64,000 bases of DNA. Source: Nonlabens agnitus. Lineage in GTDB: Bacteria > Bacteroidota > Bacteroidia > Flavobacteriales > Flavobacteriaceae. The position numbers were made by a program, and so were the translations under genes. The stretch spans positions 2,208,501 through 2,272,500 of the forward strand of contig NZ_MQUC01000003.1 of NCBI RefSeq assembly GCF_002994045.1, read 5' to 3'. The notes beneath the pieces were generated by a model. That model was not told the DNA's origin. It searched no databases and saw nothing but the letters and a program-made list of their open reading frames with translations. This document shows positions 31,810 to 40,972 of this stretch, piece after piece (positions within the stretch are counted from its first letter, which is position 1; every line of letters begins with the position of its first letter).

Positions 31810-32217
31810 TTAGTTAAGGAAGGCCTCAACAATGGCCTCTTTAGATATTGGCTTTGTGATAAAGTTGTGCACGATATCGTGATTTTCAGCGCGATTGACC
31901 TCTTCTGGATTTATAGTAGAACTCACAATGTTCAATTTTATATCACGCTCTAACATCTTGTCTGCATAAGGCTGAATTTCCTTTAAAAACTCCCAACCAT
32001 TCATGATAGGCATATTGAGGTCTAAGAGAATAATACTTGGTAAGATCTCATTAGGGTCGTCGATGGCATTTTTAAAATAATCGAGAGCCTCGCGACCGTT
32101 TTGAAAAACCAACAACTCGTTAGCAAAGGAGTTCTTTTTGATCATCATCGTTACTAAACTCACATAGAGGCGATCATCATCAATAATACAGACCTTGCGT
32201 ACTAACGTTTTTTCCAT
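31810..32217 (-). CDS. Single-domain response regulator
   Basis: A 135-residue receiver domain alone, with the acidic pocket CIIDDDR near 10-16, the phosphorylated aspartate in LLDLNMP near 69, the conserved SST and Lys in ITKP. There is no output domain, so it acts through protein contact, in a phosphorelay or on the partner kinase. Its start lies 2 nt after the stop of the histidine kinase gene, forming a two-component pair. Confidence 0.92.
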   Translation of the reverse strand: MEKTLVRKVCIIDDDRLYVSLVTMMIKKNSFANELLVFQNGREALDYFKNAIDDPNEILPSIILLDLNMPIMNGWEFLKEIQPYADKMLERDIKLNIVSSTINPEEVNRAENHDIVHNFITKPISKEAIVEAFLN

Positions 32218-32219
32218 GA

Positions 32220-33314
32220 TTATAGCTTGATGGTAAACGTGGCTCCTTGATCCTTCTTGCTTTTTACCACAATATCGCCACCCATTGCCTCTACCTGATT
32301 TTTTGCCAAGAATAAGCCCAATCCTTTGGTCTTACCATCTGGATGCTCTTTATGATGTACTTTAAAAAGACTTGAGCCAACGCCGGTCAAATCCATTCCT
32401 GATCCATTATCGCGAACGACAAGTAATTTTTTGTCTTTAGAAATTTTTGTGGAAATACTAATTTTCAATGATCGTGCCTGAGAACGATTTTCGATCGCAT
32501 TAGAGACGAGCGTTACCAAGATACCGTGTAAAAAAGCAGGTACATATTCAATAGAGTTAAGTTGATCAACGTTTATTTCTACCTCAGCTAGAATTCGATG
32601 TAATTCCGTTTTATAGATTTCCAGCACTTGATTCACGATTTCGTCAATCTTGACTACGGTTCTATTGGTAGCTTGGGAATTTAAAGTAACAACCTGATTC
32701 AAATGCTTTAAGGTAGCACTTAGGTTAAGGGAAACTTCTTCTAGATAAGAATAAAATACAGAGGACCTGTCGTCATGTTTTATATCGTTAAAGAGTTCCA
32801 ATGTTAGTTCTAGATTGCTACTGTGAGATCTTAAATTATGAGATACAATATGGGCAAAATGCAATAGTCTCTCATTCTGCGCTTCAATCACCTTACTGTG
32901 CCTAACGACTTCTTCACGCTCTCTTACGTATTTATCAATACTGGTGAATATTCCCCTAATACCTACTATTTCATGATTGTTGTTATACTTGGGTTTACCT
33001 GTAAATCGCATCCAAATTTTTTCCTTGTTACAGGATATCATCTGAATATCAGCTTCTAAAAATTCTCCCGCTAGACAAGTCTCTAATAAATCTTTAAAAT
33101 CTTGCTTTTCAAAAAACAGCTTTGAAGCTTCTGAAATGGTTGGGTTTAGCGCATCTGGAATATCAAGAATAGATCTTCCTATAGCGTCAATAAAGAATTG
33201 GTTCTCTTTAAAATTAATTGCATATACCCCAGTTTTAGTGGCTGCAGCAACTTCTTCTAGAAAATAGGCCTTGTCTTCAAGGCTGGATTTGAAATAATCA
33301 GGATTATCCAACAT
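32220..33314 (-). CDS. PAS-domain sensor histidine kinase
   Basis: The 364-residue soluble kinase has a PAS/PAC sensor region at about 25-130 (TGVYAINFKENQFFIDAIGRSIL; IWMRFTGKPKYNNNHEIVGIRGIF) and no membrane segment, so it senses a cytoplasmic signal. The phosphoacceptor region is AHIVSHNLRSHSSN, a variant H-box without the usual HELRxP. The ATPase domain has LVSNAIENR (N box), VRDNGSGMD (G1) and KGLGLFLAKNQVEAMGG (G2). The downstream single-domain receiver is its probable partner. Confidence 0.9.
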   Translation of the reverse strand: MLDNPDYFKSSLEDKAYFLEEVAAATKTGVYAINFKENQFFIDAIGRSILDIPDALNPTISEASKLFFEKQDFKDLLETCLAGEFLEADIQMISCNKEKIWMRFTGKPKYNNNHEIVGIRGIFTSIDKYVREREEVVRHSKVIEAQNERLLHFAHIVSHNLRSHSSNLELTLELFNDIKHDDRSSVFYSYLEEVSLNLSATLKHLNQVVTLNSQATNRTVVKIDEIVNQVLEIYKTELHRILAEVEINVDQLNSIEYVPAFLHGILVTLVSNAIENRSQARSLKISISTKISKDKKLLVVRDNGSGMDLTGVGSSLFKVHHKEHPDGKTKGLGLFLAKNQVEAMGGDIVVKSKKDQGATFTIKL

Positions 33315-33424
33315 CTTAAGGGAAGTATGTTAGTTTAGTTTTGGGTTGAAATGTGAAAATAAACTAAAAATCGATTAAAGGATCATATAAAATTAATTGC
33401 AATAAAGAATTTCTGACAACTAGG

Positions 33425-33994
33425 TTAAAAGACGGAGACCGAATTAGGTGTAACTAGTTGATCTATAGAAACATCATTTTGATCAATAGGAATTTTTTCG
33501 TCTAGCGGCTCAAAAAACGAAACACCAATTTTTAATGCATTTGGCCGACATAGATGTAAAAACCTATCGTAAAAACCTTTACCGTAGCCTATTCTGGATC
33601 CGTTATGATCTACTGCAAGAAGAGGTACGAAGATCACGTCCAATTGTTTCGGATCTACTTCAAAATCGTCTCCTTCTGGTTCTGGAATACCATAATTGTT
33701 TTTTTTAATAACCGTTTGATCTGTCAGCAGGAAGTGCCTCATTTCCATGGTTTTAAAATCGCTTCTGGATAAGACTATATTTTTATCTCTACCTTGAAGC
33801 ACCTGCATAATATATTCTGTCTGCACTTCCTTTTTGTTTTCTATAGGTAGAAACAAATGAAAATTTTTATAACCCCAGATATCCAGCTCCAAGATATTAT
33901 TTGCAATATCTAGACTAAGCTTGTGAATATCATCATCCGTTAGCTGTTCTCGTTTATCTTGATATTCTTTACGAAGGCTTCTTTTGCTTTTCAT
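33425..33994 (-). CDS. 5-formyltetrahydrofolate cyclo-ligase
   Basis: ATP-dependent conversion of 5-formyl-THF to 5,10-methenyl-THF, rescuing an inhibitory folate form. The 189-residue product starts with the basic RSLRKEYQDKRE typical of the family and contains VPLLAVDHNGSRIGYGKGFYDRFL, the diagnostic nucleotide and substrate loop, followed by GVSFFEPL. Its start overlaps the end of the M14-type gene by 26 nt, so it belongs to the rimB-rimK-M14 operon as the last gene. Confidence 0.93.
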   Translation of the reverse strand: MKSKRSLRKEYQDKREQLTDDDIHKLSLDIANNILELDIWGYKNFHLFLPIENKKEVQTEYIMQVLQGRDKNIVLSRSDFKTMEMRHFLLTDQTVIKKNNYGIPEPEGDDFEVDPKQLDVIFVPLLAVDHNGSRIGYGKGFYDRFLHLCRPNALKIGVSFFEPLDEKIPIDQNDVSIDQLVTPNSVSVF

Positions 33995-34943
33995 CCTTGC
34001 TTATATGGAAAATAGCATCACCTTGATACACTAGTGGGCTGTGATTCACATTGAGTATATATCCTGCATTTGGCGACTTTACCTTATGACGCATGGTACC
34101 GTAAGGATCTGTTATAACCGCCAAAAATTCGCCCTTTTCAACTCGTTTCCCGTGACTTACCTTAGGATGCAGCAAACCGCTATATTTTGCCCTGAGCCAG
34201 CTAGACTCCTTTATAACAATGGTTGGAAAATTAGGTTCTACTAATAGATCTGGTTGTGATAGCATTCCCAGATGATTTAGAACTCTAATCGCACCGTTCA
34301 CCGCGACTCCTGTGATTCCTTTATCGCTTTGTTGAGATTTACCACCTTCGAACAAGAGATACTTCTTACCCAACTTACCACAACTTTCCCTGAAGGTTTT
34401 GCTTAAATTTCTACTGTGCATCAAGAATGGCGGATGAAAAATTTTGGCTAGTTCTAGGCTTTCCGTCTCTGATGGGTCCACTCTTATTTGAGGTGCGTTG
34501 AACCTTTGCGCGCCACCCGTATGGAAATCCATAATAAGATCTACATGAGGCAAAATATTGGTAGTAACTTGATAGGCAAACCTACTGGCAAGGGAGCCGT
34601 TCTTAGTTCCAGGGAAAACTCTGTTTAAATCACGACCGTCGGGAAATTCCCGTTGCATGTTTAGGAAGCCAAATATGTTCACCACTGGCATCGCGATGAT
34701 CATTCCTATTTTAGGCTTGGCCACCTTTTTGGAGATTAATTGTCGTACCGCTTCTACACCATTGAATTCGTCGCCATGCACGCCACCGGTCAATAGAACC
34801 ACTGGTCCATCCTTCTTAGACCTATGAATAATTACCGGTACATCCACTACTGTGGTGGTGTACAGCCTTGCCATGTTAAAATTGAGCGTATGACTGGTGC
34901 CTGGTTTAATGATGGTATCCAGAATAACGATCTCCTTTTTCAT
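33969..34943 (-). CDS. Succinylglutamate desuccinylase/aspartoacylase-family (M14-like) metallohydrolase
   Basis: The 324-residue product has the zinc-carboxypeptidase-like site: GGVHGDEFNGVEA (His and Glu zinc ligands), DGRDLNRVFPG (substrate Arg), DFHTGG (third zinc ligand) and LFEGGK (catalytic Glu). The C-terminal part (LHPKVSHGKRVEKGEFLAVITDPYG) is the beta-sandwich seen in this subfamily. It is encoded 2 nt after rimK and overlaps the folate cyclo-ligase gene. Because RimK adds glutamates to proteins or cofactors, removal of such tails is a plausible role; this is inference from the family chemistry and the operon. Confidence 0.88.
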   Translation of the reverse strand: MKKEIVILDTIIKPGTSHTLNFNMARLYTTTVVDVPVIIHRSKKDGPVVLLTGGVHGDEFNGVEAVRQLISKKVAKPKIGMIIAMPVVNIFGFLNMQREFPDGRDLNRVFPGTKNGSLASRFAYQVTTNILPHVDLIMDFHTGGAQRFNAPQIRVDPSETESLELAKIFHPPFLMHSRNLSKTFRESCGKLGKKYLLFEGGKSQQSDKGITGVAVNGAIRVLNHLGMLSQPDLLVEPNFPTIVIKESSWLRAKYSGLLHPKVSHGKRVEKGEFLAVITDPYGTMRHKVKSPNAGYILNVNHSPLVYQGDAIFHISKDEKQKKPS

Positions 34944-34945
34944 AT

Positions 34946-35818
34946 CTAGGTACTTTTTTCTATGTATTTGATGATCTCCTTAGCGATATTGTGTTGTGTA
35001 GCCGCTTCAATGCCTTCCAATCCTGGAGAACTATTGACTTCCAACACTAGTGGACCACGACTGCTTTGCAGTAAATCTACTCCACAAACACCTAATCCTA
35101 AAGACTTAGCCGCCGCGATAGCGGTGTATTCTTCGTCTTTGGAAAGTTTGATTTTAGTTGCCGTTCCTCCACGGTGCAGGTTGGATCTAAATTCTCCTTT
35201 TTGCGCCTGTCGTTTCATCGCGCCCACGACCTTATCTCCTACGACAAAGGCTCTTAGATCCGCACCGCCAGCTTCTTTAATAAATTCCTGAACAATCACT
35301 CTGGATTCCATGGTGTTGTAGGCTTCCATAATGGCTTCGGCACTTTCAAAATTTTCTGCGAGATTCACGCCTATTCCTTGGGTACCTTCCAGGACCTTGA
35401 TGATACATGGCGGACCATCGACCATTTCAAGAATGGTAGACGTATGTTTTCCAAAGTTGGTGAATACCGTTTTAGGCATTCCAACACCAGAACTACTCAA
35501 TCGCTGGAGACTTTGCAACTTATCACGGCTGCGCACCAATGATTGCGAGCTAACCGTAGTAAAACAATGCATGGCTTCAAACTGCCGCACGATAGCCGTG
35601 CCGTAAAATGTAATGCTGGCACCTATCCTAGGAATGATCGCATCTGGTTTTTCCAGACGGGTTCCTTTGTAATAAACGGTAGGCTTTTGTTTCTCTAGTT
35701 TTATATCACACTTGAGTGGATCTACCACTCTTACCAGGTGTCCGGCCTTAGTAGCCTCTTCCACCATGCGGGCAGTACTGTATATGTTTTTACTTCTTGA
35801 AAGTATATCAATCTTCAT
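34946..35818 (-). CDS. rimK: RimK-type ATP-grasp glutamate ligase
   Basis: The 290-residue ATP-grasp enzyme contains FTTVSSQSLVRSRDKLQSLQRLS-type substrate text, IIKVLEGTQGIGVNLAE (ATP-binding lysine and glycine loop), RAFVVGDKVVGAMKRQA, GEFRSNLHRGG and LEVNSSPGLEGIE, closely matching RimK. E. coli RimK adds glutamates to the C-terminus of ribosomal protein S6. Relatives such as MptN and CofF glutamylate cofactors. It overlaps the upstream retropepsin-like gene by 11 nt and is followed after 2 nt by an M14-type hydrolase. Confidence 0.93.
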   Translation of the reverse strand: MKIDILSRSKNIYSTARMVEEATKAGHLVRVVDPLKCDIKLEKQKPTVYYKGTRLEKPDAIIPRIGASITFYGTAIVRQFEAMHCFTTVSSQSLVRSRDKLQSLQRLSSSGVGMPKTVFTNFGKHTSTILEMVDGPPCIIKVLEGTQGIGVNLAENFESAEAIMEAYNTMESRVIVQEFIKEAGGADLRAFVVGDKVVGAMKRQAQKGEFRSNLHRGGTATKIKLSKDEEYTAIAAAKSLGLGVCGVDLLQSSRGPLVLEVNSSPGLEGIEAATQHNIAKEIIKYIEKST

Positions 35819-36275
35819 GATTCGTCTGTAAAAATGAAATATCCTGCAGCTCAGGATCTACTATAAATTTTTTGGATAAAAACTTGCGACCCAGCAGTAC
35901 GGGAAACCTCATTTCTTCCCTATTGTTAAGCGTGAGCGATATTTTGAACAATCGGTTGAACAATCTGATGTTGGACTGCACTTCATAGCGCTGGTCCAGC
36001 ATACCATTGCTACTGCGCACCGTAGTGATCTGGTAATCGTTAAACTCTATCTTTTGCCCGTGAAACTGTGGATGGGATTCATCCAGAAATATGGCACACA
36101 AAACGCCATCGTTCTCTTCAATGTCCTTGCAGTGAATGCTGGATGTGTAGGCACCAGTATCGATCTTGATATCGATATTTTCAAAGTTGAGTTTTGGAAA
36201 ATCAGCCTTATCGGTGCGGCCTATGATAATTTTATTGCTTTTGATCGCCCTCGTTTTTAAAGGCGAAAGGTACAA
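35808..36275 (-). CDS. RimB-like retropepsin (ATP-dependent zinc protease family)
   Basis: The 155-residue product contains IGRTDKADFPKLN and IDTGAYTSSIHC, the aspartic-protease-like DTGA motif, and FPVLLGRKFLSKKFIVDP, the conserved second half of this family. Members partner with RimK; in Pseudomonas the homologue is RimB. The start is uncertain: the longest frame begins at TTG 36275, and no ATG lies before the conserved region. It overlaps rimK by 11 nt and is the first gene of the operon. Confidence 0.88.
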   Translation of the reverse strand: MYLSPLKTRAIKSNKIIIGRTDKADFPKLNFENIDIKIDTGAYTSSIHCKDIEENDGVLCAIFLDESHPQFHGQKIEFNDYQITTVRSSNGMLDQRYEVQSNIRLFNRLFKISLTLNNREEMRFPVLLGRKFLSKKFIVDPELQDISFLQTNHED

Positions 36276-36328
36276 AGGTTTCTTGGGTAAGATTGCCTAT
36301 GTATTATTAAAAGGATGTGTTGGTATTT

Positions 36329-36344
36329 CGCTTTCGCGAAAGCG
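36329..36344. repeat. Dispersed palindrome, full 20-bp form (36327-36346)
   Basis: A perfect TTCGCTTTCGCGAAAGCGAA between the lipoprotein esterase gene and rimB, in the upstream region of the rim operon. Confidence 0.97.
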
Positions 36345-36383
36345 AACTCCATTAAAAACACGATCACTTTTATATGGCATCAA

Positions 36384-37226
36384 TTACTCATTCATGAAAT
36401 CGCGCACCTCTTTAAACCTATCATTCCATGGCCAAAACAGTTGGGACACCATGGGAATGTGGGATTTGTCCAGCCATTCTATGCTGGCGTCAGGTTGATG
36501 CTCTTTCAACTTTTCCAGAAATCGCTGGTTACTGGAGATGATGGAATTGTACGTGTTGCTGCCGGCGTAGATCTTGATTCTAGGCGTTTGCTCATTGATA
36601 AAATTGATGGGCGACACTTGTTTCCAGAACTCTGGATTGCTGGTCCAAGTCGTGAGATAGTCGTCATCTGCCGTTGGTGGATGGTTTGCAAGATAAGTTG
36701 CCATGTCAAGTCCTGCAGCATCATTGAGAATGATGCCCTGGATCGTGCCTGCCTCGATACCGTATTTGGGATTCATGGCGGCGAGCGCTACCAGATGACC
36801 ACCTGCACTGTGACCCGTGAGGTAAATTTTTTCTGGATCGCCGCCGTACTTAGCAATATTATCGCGCACCCATTTGATACTTGTTGCAATTTGTGTGGTC
36901 ATTTGATCCACATTGACTAGCGGACTTTTTGTATAATCTGGTAGGACCGTGATCATATCCTGTTTGGCAAAGTTTCTACCTACATAATTATACAAGCCTT
37001 TCCTACCGCTATTCCAGTTGCCACCATAGACAAAAATCAAGACAGGTTTGAGCGACTCTGTATCATTTTTACTGGAGAAAATATTGAGATGTGGATGGTC
37101 TTTCACACCGCTAATGCGGCTGCCGTAATCAATGTCTGTATGCTTTTTGATCGCACAGGAATTCATGCCCAAAAATAGAAAAGATAGCATGGGATAAATG
37201 ATAAGGTAAACTGATTTTAATTTCAT
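36384..37226 (-). CDS. Alpha/beta-hydrolase (esterase/lipase) lipoprotein
   Basis: The product of about 280 residues starts MKLKSVYLIIYPMLSFLFLGMNSC, a lipoprotein signal, and has an esterase core: VYGGNWNSG (oxyanion loop), TGHSAGGHLVA (nucleophile Ser), ILNDAAGLD and KSHIPMV (catalytic His). The wording fits the carboxylesterase/hormone-sensitive lipase-like group that includes polysaccharide deacetylating esterases, but the substrate is not readable. ATG 37226 is chosen because it puts the lipobox at a normal distance; the frame extends to a TTG at 37235. Confidence 0.85.
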   Translation of the reverse strand: MKLKSVYLIIYPMLSFLFLGMNSCAIKKHTDIDYGSRISGVKDHPHLNIFSSKNDTESLKPVLIFVYGGNWNSGRKGLYNYVGRNFAKQDMITVLPDYTKSPLVNVDQMTTQIATSIKWVRDNIAKYGGDPEKIYLTGHSAGGHLVALAAMNPKYGIEAGTIQGIILNDAAGLDMATYLANHPPTADDDYLTTWTSNPEFWKQVSPINFINEQTPRIKIYAGSNTYNSIISSNQRFLEKLKEHQPDASIEWLDKSHIPMVSQLFWPWNDRFKEVRDFMNE

Positions 37227-37365
37227 CGTCATCAATATGTCGATAATCTACGTATTTAATCGCTGAATGGTTTTGCCTAGTTTTACTTTTTTAAAATATT
37301 TTTAGGTTTTCCCTAGTTATGACGGCTTTAACGTAATGGTTGACGTTCGTCACTATTTTTACCAT

Positions 37366-38064
37366 ATGTCATTTTTAACCTCAACCTGGAGCTATCTTCC
37401 TTTTGCAAATTATAAAGTGCCACCGGCACTTTTAAAGCCCTATCTACCCAAAGGCACTCAACTGGACCTGCGAGGCGATCTGGCAGATATTAGCCTGGTA
37501 GGCCTGCGTTTTGAAAACACGCGCATCCTTAATTTACCTGTTCCATTTCACATCAACTTTAGCGAGATTAACTTAAGATTATATGTGAAACAAACGGGAA
37601 CCAACAGGCGAGGCGTGGTTTTCATTAAAGAAATTGTGGACAAACCTTTGATCACGCTAGTGGCCAACAAACTCTACAATGAACGCTATGACACCATGCC
37701 GCTGGACTTCCAGCTTGAAGAGGATAAAGAGTTTCATCACGTGCATTATAAATGGAAGCCCAAAGATTGGCAGGAAATGACCGTTAATTACGAGCCAGCT
37801 GCTCTTTCTATTGAAGACGGCAGTAATGAGCAATTTATCCTGGAACGATACTTCGGTTATTCATCTTATGATCCACAGACCACCTATGAATATGAGGTGC
37901 GACACGCCAGCTGGAAGCATTACAAAGTCACTGACTATCAGATCAACGTCAATTTTGAACAGACCTATGGTAAAGAGTTTGCCTTGCTGGACACTCTGGA
38001 ACCCGATAGCGTGATGATGGCGCACGGCTCCAGAATCTCAATTGAAAACAAGAGGAAGCTGTAA
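37366..38064 (+). CDS. DUF2071 (YqjF-like) protein
   Basis: The product of about 232 residues has MSFLTSTWSYLPFANYKVPPALLKPYLPKG-type text at its start, then SLVGLRFENTRIL, PVPFHINFSEINLRLYVK and NRRGVVFIKEIVDKPL, the conserved core of DUF2071. The family is of unknown function, with a fold like acetoacetate decarboxylase. ATG 37366 is preferred over ATG 37336 by family N-terminus. It stands alone, divergent from the esterase lipoprotein and convergent to the receptor gene. Confidence 0.85.
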   Translation: MSFLTSTWSYLPFANYKVPPALLKPYLPKGTQLDLRGDLADISLVGLRFENTRILNLPVPFHINFSEINLRLYVKQTGTNRRGVVFIKEIVDKPLITLVANKLYNERYDTMPLDFQLEEDKEFHHVHYKWKPKDWQEMTVNYEPAALSIEDGSNEQFILERYFGYSSYDPQTTYEYEVRHASWKHYKVTDYQINVNFEQTYGKEFALLDTLEPDSVMMAHGSRISIENKRKL

Positions 38065-38084
38065 ACCTAGTTCTCGAAACAGTT

Positions 38085-38100
38085 CGCTTTCGCGAAAGCG
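38085..38100. repeat. Dispersed palindrome, full 20-bp form (38083-38102)
   Basis: A perfect 20-bp form, 19 nt after the DUF2071 stop and just beside the terminator of the opposing receptor gene. Confidence 0.97.
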
Positions 38101-38103
38101 AAA

Positions 38104-38137
38104 TAAAAAAGGGCACCAAATTGACTTGATACCCTTT
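38104..38137 (-). terminator. Terminator of the outer-membrane receptor gene
   Basis: On the minus strand AAAGGG-T-ATCAA pairs with TTGGT-G-CCCTTT, followed by a T-run. It starts about 22 nt after the receptor stop. Confidence 0.75.
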
Positions 38138-38159
38138 ACAAAAAATGATATTTCTAAAC

Positions 38160-40889
38160 TTAAATATCGTACCTCACCTGAAGGTAAAAGTATCTAGGCA
38201 ATACAAAGTTTTGATTGACACTGGTTGTAATCTGTCCAAAATTAGCGTTTACAATAGCCTCAGTATTCAATAGGTTCGTAGCAGCCACTTTGTATTCCCA
38301 TTTAGAATCTGGCTTCTGGTAAAACAAACTAGCTTCTAGAAAGTCAAAGTTCTGATTCCCAGCATCTGCATCAAAAAGACTTAAGTTATAGTCTGCTTCC
38401 AATCTTAAAGATTTTCCTATTTGCCAGTCTGCATTGATATCAAATCGTTGTGTCGTGAATTGATTTTCTATAGTCCCGTTTTCTGTGTCTTGAAATGATA
38501 TAGAATAACTCACATCAAAATTGACACCTTTATCAAAATTTGATCGTGTGCTTAAAGTATAACTATGTATTAAGTTATTAGATTCAAGAACTTCATCATT
38601 GATGATGTTATTTGAGGTCGAGTAAGTTATCGAACTAGATATACCTGTTCGTATTCTACCAAACTCTCTGCTAAATGTTCCACTACCACTTATATTCTCC
38701 TGGTCAAATATGGAGTTGATGGGCGCAGAAACTTGGTTGATACCATCTAAAGTAAGGTTGTTCTGGATGGCATCGCGCTGCTTAGTATAGCTTATTCTAC
38801 CGAAGATGGTCGTATAATTAAACATATTGAAGTTGCGATAATTCAAACTTAAAACGTCATCGATAGCGCCTTCCAACTGATTGTTACCTCTATTCAAACG
38901 GTCAAAATTATTGAATACGAGTGCCTGTGCATAATTCTCCACATCTGAGAAACGTATGGTTTGTCGGTAATCAAGATTTAAGCTCTGTGAAGATTTGATA
39001 TCGTATCTCACATTGAAATCAGGTAAAAAGGCTGTTGTTTGAATTTCGTTCACTATTCCATTTTGCTCATCCCTAGTTGTGATATCATGAATATGAAAAC
39101 CAGGTGTTACTGTAAATTTTCCCTTGATGATCTTATAATGTAATCCAGCATATAGATCTGTATAGTTATAATCTACATTATTAACCGCTTCTTGTTGAGT
39201 TAGATTGTTTGTGGTACCATCTTCCAGGACTTGAAAGATATTTGAGTTGTAACTCTGGTCTGTCAATATTGTTCCCACCGTTAAGTTGATGTTACTGATC
39301 TTATTAAGTATGTACCAATAATCAAGTTTTGCATCCAACCTCTTTGTATCCACTAAATTTCCTTGATTGATATTATAGGGATCTTGTTGTGCTAGCCCTA
39401 ATCTACCATCGAAAGGCTCTGGATCTTGAGTGTCACGTATATTACGTATAGCTTGGTAAAACGGGTCTTCTTCTTGATCAACATAACGACCTTCAAAAGA
39501 AAATATGCTGCGCTCACCGCCAGTATAATACATGTTTAGGTTTTGGTCGATAACAATAGGACGTTGTGAGTTCACTTGATCAATGTCCTCAACAATATTA
39601 TTGATACTACCGTCTTCTTGTGGCTCTGCTCTTAATGATAACCTGTCCGATAATTGTTCTACATCAGTGATGTTTAACTGACCATTGTAATCTAGTGTGA
39701 AGTTAGCATTAGGCTTATAATCAGCACCTAATTTGAAAAGTGCCTGTTGATTGCGTTGTGTGGAAAAAGTTTCTGACTCATCCACTAAACCTGAACTGAT
39801 AAATTCCCGGCGAGAATCGGCTCTATCTTCAGTATCTGTGCTAGAAAGGATGACATAACCGTTTAAATCTAGAGTTTCGCTAGCTTTTAAAGAGGTATTC
39901 AATGCAGCAAACTTACTTTCAATATTTACGGCCTGATTTGCTCTAAACAAAGAAATACCTTGACCACCAGTATCTGTATCAATGTTAGATCCCGTATTTC
40001 TTGTGTTGCTAAAGCTCCTACCTGTAAATCGCGAGAAGTCTCTAAAACTAAATGCAGGAATACCTAAATTATTAAAGTCTGTCAGTACGTTTATAGAAAG
40101 ATCTGGACTGTAATAAAAAGCTTTGGGTTGGACTTGATAACGAGCTTCATCATTCCCATATCCGCCAGCGGCAGTAATTTCTCCAAACCAAAATTTCTCT
40201 TTTCCTTCCTTGAGTCTGATATTGATGGCCACACGATCCTGGTCATTCCCAATGCCTTTAAGCTGACCTACATTATTGAAGTTTTTCAATACCTCAACTT
40301 TTGAAATAGCATCTGCAGGAATGTTTTTGGTAGCCAATCTCGTATCTCCTTCAAAAAATTCCTTTCCATTTATGAAAACCTTTTCTACAGTATTACCTTC
40401 TACCTGAACATCACCGTCTTCATTAACCTCCATTCCTGGTAGTTTTTTCAATACATCTTCCAGCTTTTGTTCAGTGCCATTAGTAAAACTATCACTATTG
40501 TAAACTATCGTATCACCTTTGATGGTTACCGGCATTTCATAAACCAGGTTGATGGCGTCTAATTGATCTGCTCCATCCAGCATGATGAAGTTTTTGACCA
40601 TATCTGCCTGGATCTTACTTACCGTTTCTTCAATAGGTTTTAGGCCTAAAAAGGAAACTTTGAGAACGTAGGTACTGTCCTTTTTAAGATTGAGAAGCTG
40701 GTATCTACCTTCTGTATTTGTAATACCAAAAGCTCCCATGGTATTATTGGAGCCATAGGCAATAATATTTGCCATAGGTACTGGTGTACCTAGACTATCC
40801 ACAACGGTACCCGTAATTTTTACTGATTGTGCATGCGCCACTATTGCGGTAAGAAAGAGTGATACAATGAGAAGTATTATTTTATTCAT
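38160..40889 (-). CDS. Outer-membrane beta-barrel receptor-like protein with carboxypeptidase-regulatory N-domain
   Basis: The 909-residue product has a signal peptide (LIVSLFLTAIVAHAQS), a carboxypeptidase-regulatory-like domain at about 22-105 (ITGTVVDSLGTPVPMANIIAYG), then a TonB-plug-like region (EDVLKKLPGMEVNEDGDVQVEG, VEKVFINGKEFFEGD) and a long barrel ending in the aromatic YFYLQVRYDI. It fits the 'outer membrane beta-barrel family' TonB-dependent-receptor relatives often paired with GLPGLI proteins, as it is here. The ligand is unknown. It is separated from the upstream GLPGLI gene by a terminator-like hairpin. Confidence 0.9.
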   Translation of the reverse strand: MNKIILLIVSLFLTAIVAHAQSVKITGTVVDSLGTPVPMANIIAYGSNNTMGAFGITNTEGRYQLLNLKKDSTYVLKVSFLGLKPIEETVSKIQADMVKNFIMLDGADQLDAINLVYEMPVTIKGDTIVYNSDSFTNGTEQKLEDVLKKLPGMEVNEDGDVQVEGNTVEKVFINGKEFFEGDTRLATKNIPADAISKVEVLKNFNNVGQLKGIGNDQDRVAINIRLKEGKEKFWFGEITAAGGYGNDEARYQVQPKAFYYSPDLSINVLTDFNNLGIPAFSFRDFSRFTGRSFSNTRNTGSNIDTDTGGQGISLFRANQAVNIESKFAALNTSLKASETLDLNGYVILSSTDTEDRADSRREFISSGLVDESETFSTQRNQQALFKLGADYKPNANFTLDYNGQLNITDVEQLSDRLSLRAEPQEDGSINNIVEDIDQVNSQRPIVIDQNLNMYYTGGERSIFSFEGRYVDQEEDPFYQAIRNIRDTQDPEPFDGRLGLAQQDPYNINQGNLVDTKRLDAKLDYWYILNKISNINLTVGTILTDQSYNSNIFQVLEDGTTNNLTQQEAVNNVDYNYTDLYAGLHYKIIKGKFTVTPGFHIHDITTRDEQNGIVNEIQTTAFLPDFNVRYDIKSSQSLNLDYRQTIRFSDVENYAQALVFNNFDRLNRGNNQLEGAIDDVLSLNYRNFNMFNYTTIFGRISYTKQRDAIQNNLTLDGINQVSAPINSIFDQENISGSGTFSREFGRIRTGISSSITYSTSNNIINDEVLESNNLIHSYTLSTRSNFDKGVNFDVSYSISFQDTENGTIENQFTTQRFDINADWQIGKSLRLEADYNLSLFDADAGNQNFDFLEASLFYQKPDSKWEYKVAATNLLNTEAIVNANFGQITTSVNQNFVLPRYFYLQVRYDI

Positions 40890-40916
40890 CAGTTGGTTGA
40901 ATTATTTTAGATAATG

Positions 40917-40942
40917 AAAAGCGAGGTATGACAACCTCGCTC
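40917..40942 (-). terminator. Hairpin between the GLPGLI and receptor genes
   Basis: Arms GCGAGGT and ACCTCGC (40921-40927 and 40934-40940), followed on the minus strand by CTTTTC. It is probably a terminator or attenuator that lowers receptor expression relative to the GLPGLI gene. Confidence 0.65.
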
Positions 40943-40972
40943 AACTGTTTGTAGGTTTATTTTATAATGTAT

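Noticed and set aside
36315..36920. A 201-codon plus-strand frame
   Set aside because: It is antisense to the esterase lipoprotein, which has a signal peptide and catalytic motifs. The frame gives cysteine- and histidine-rich shadow sequence.
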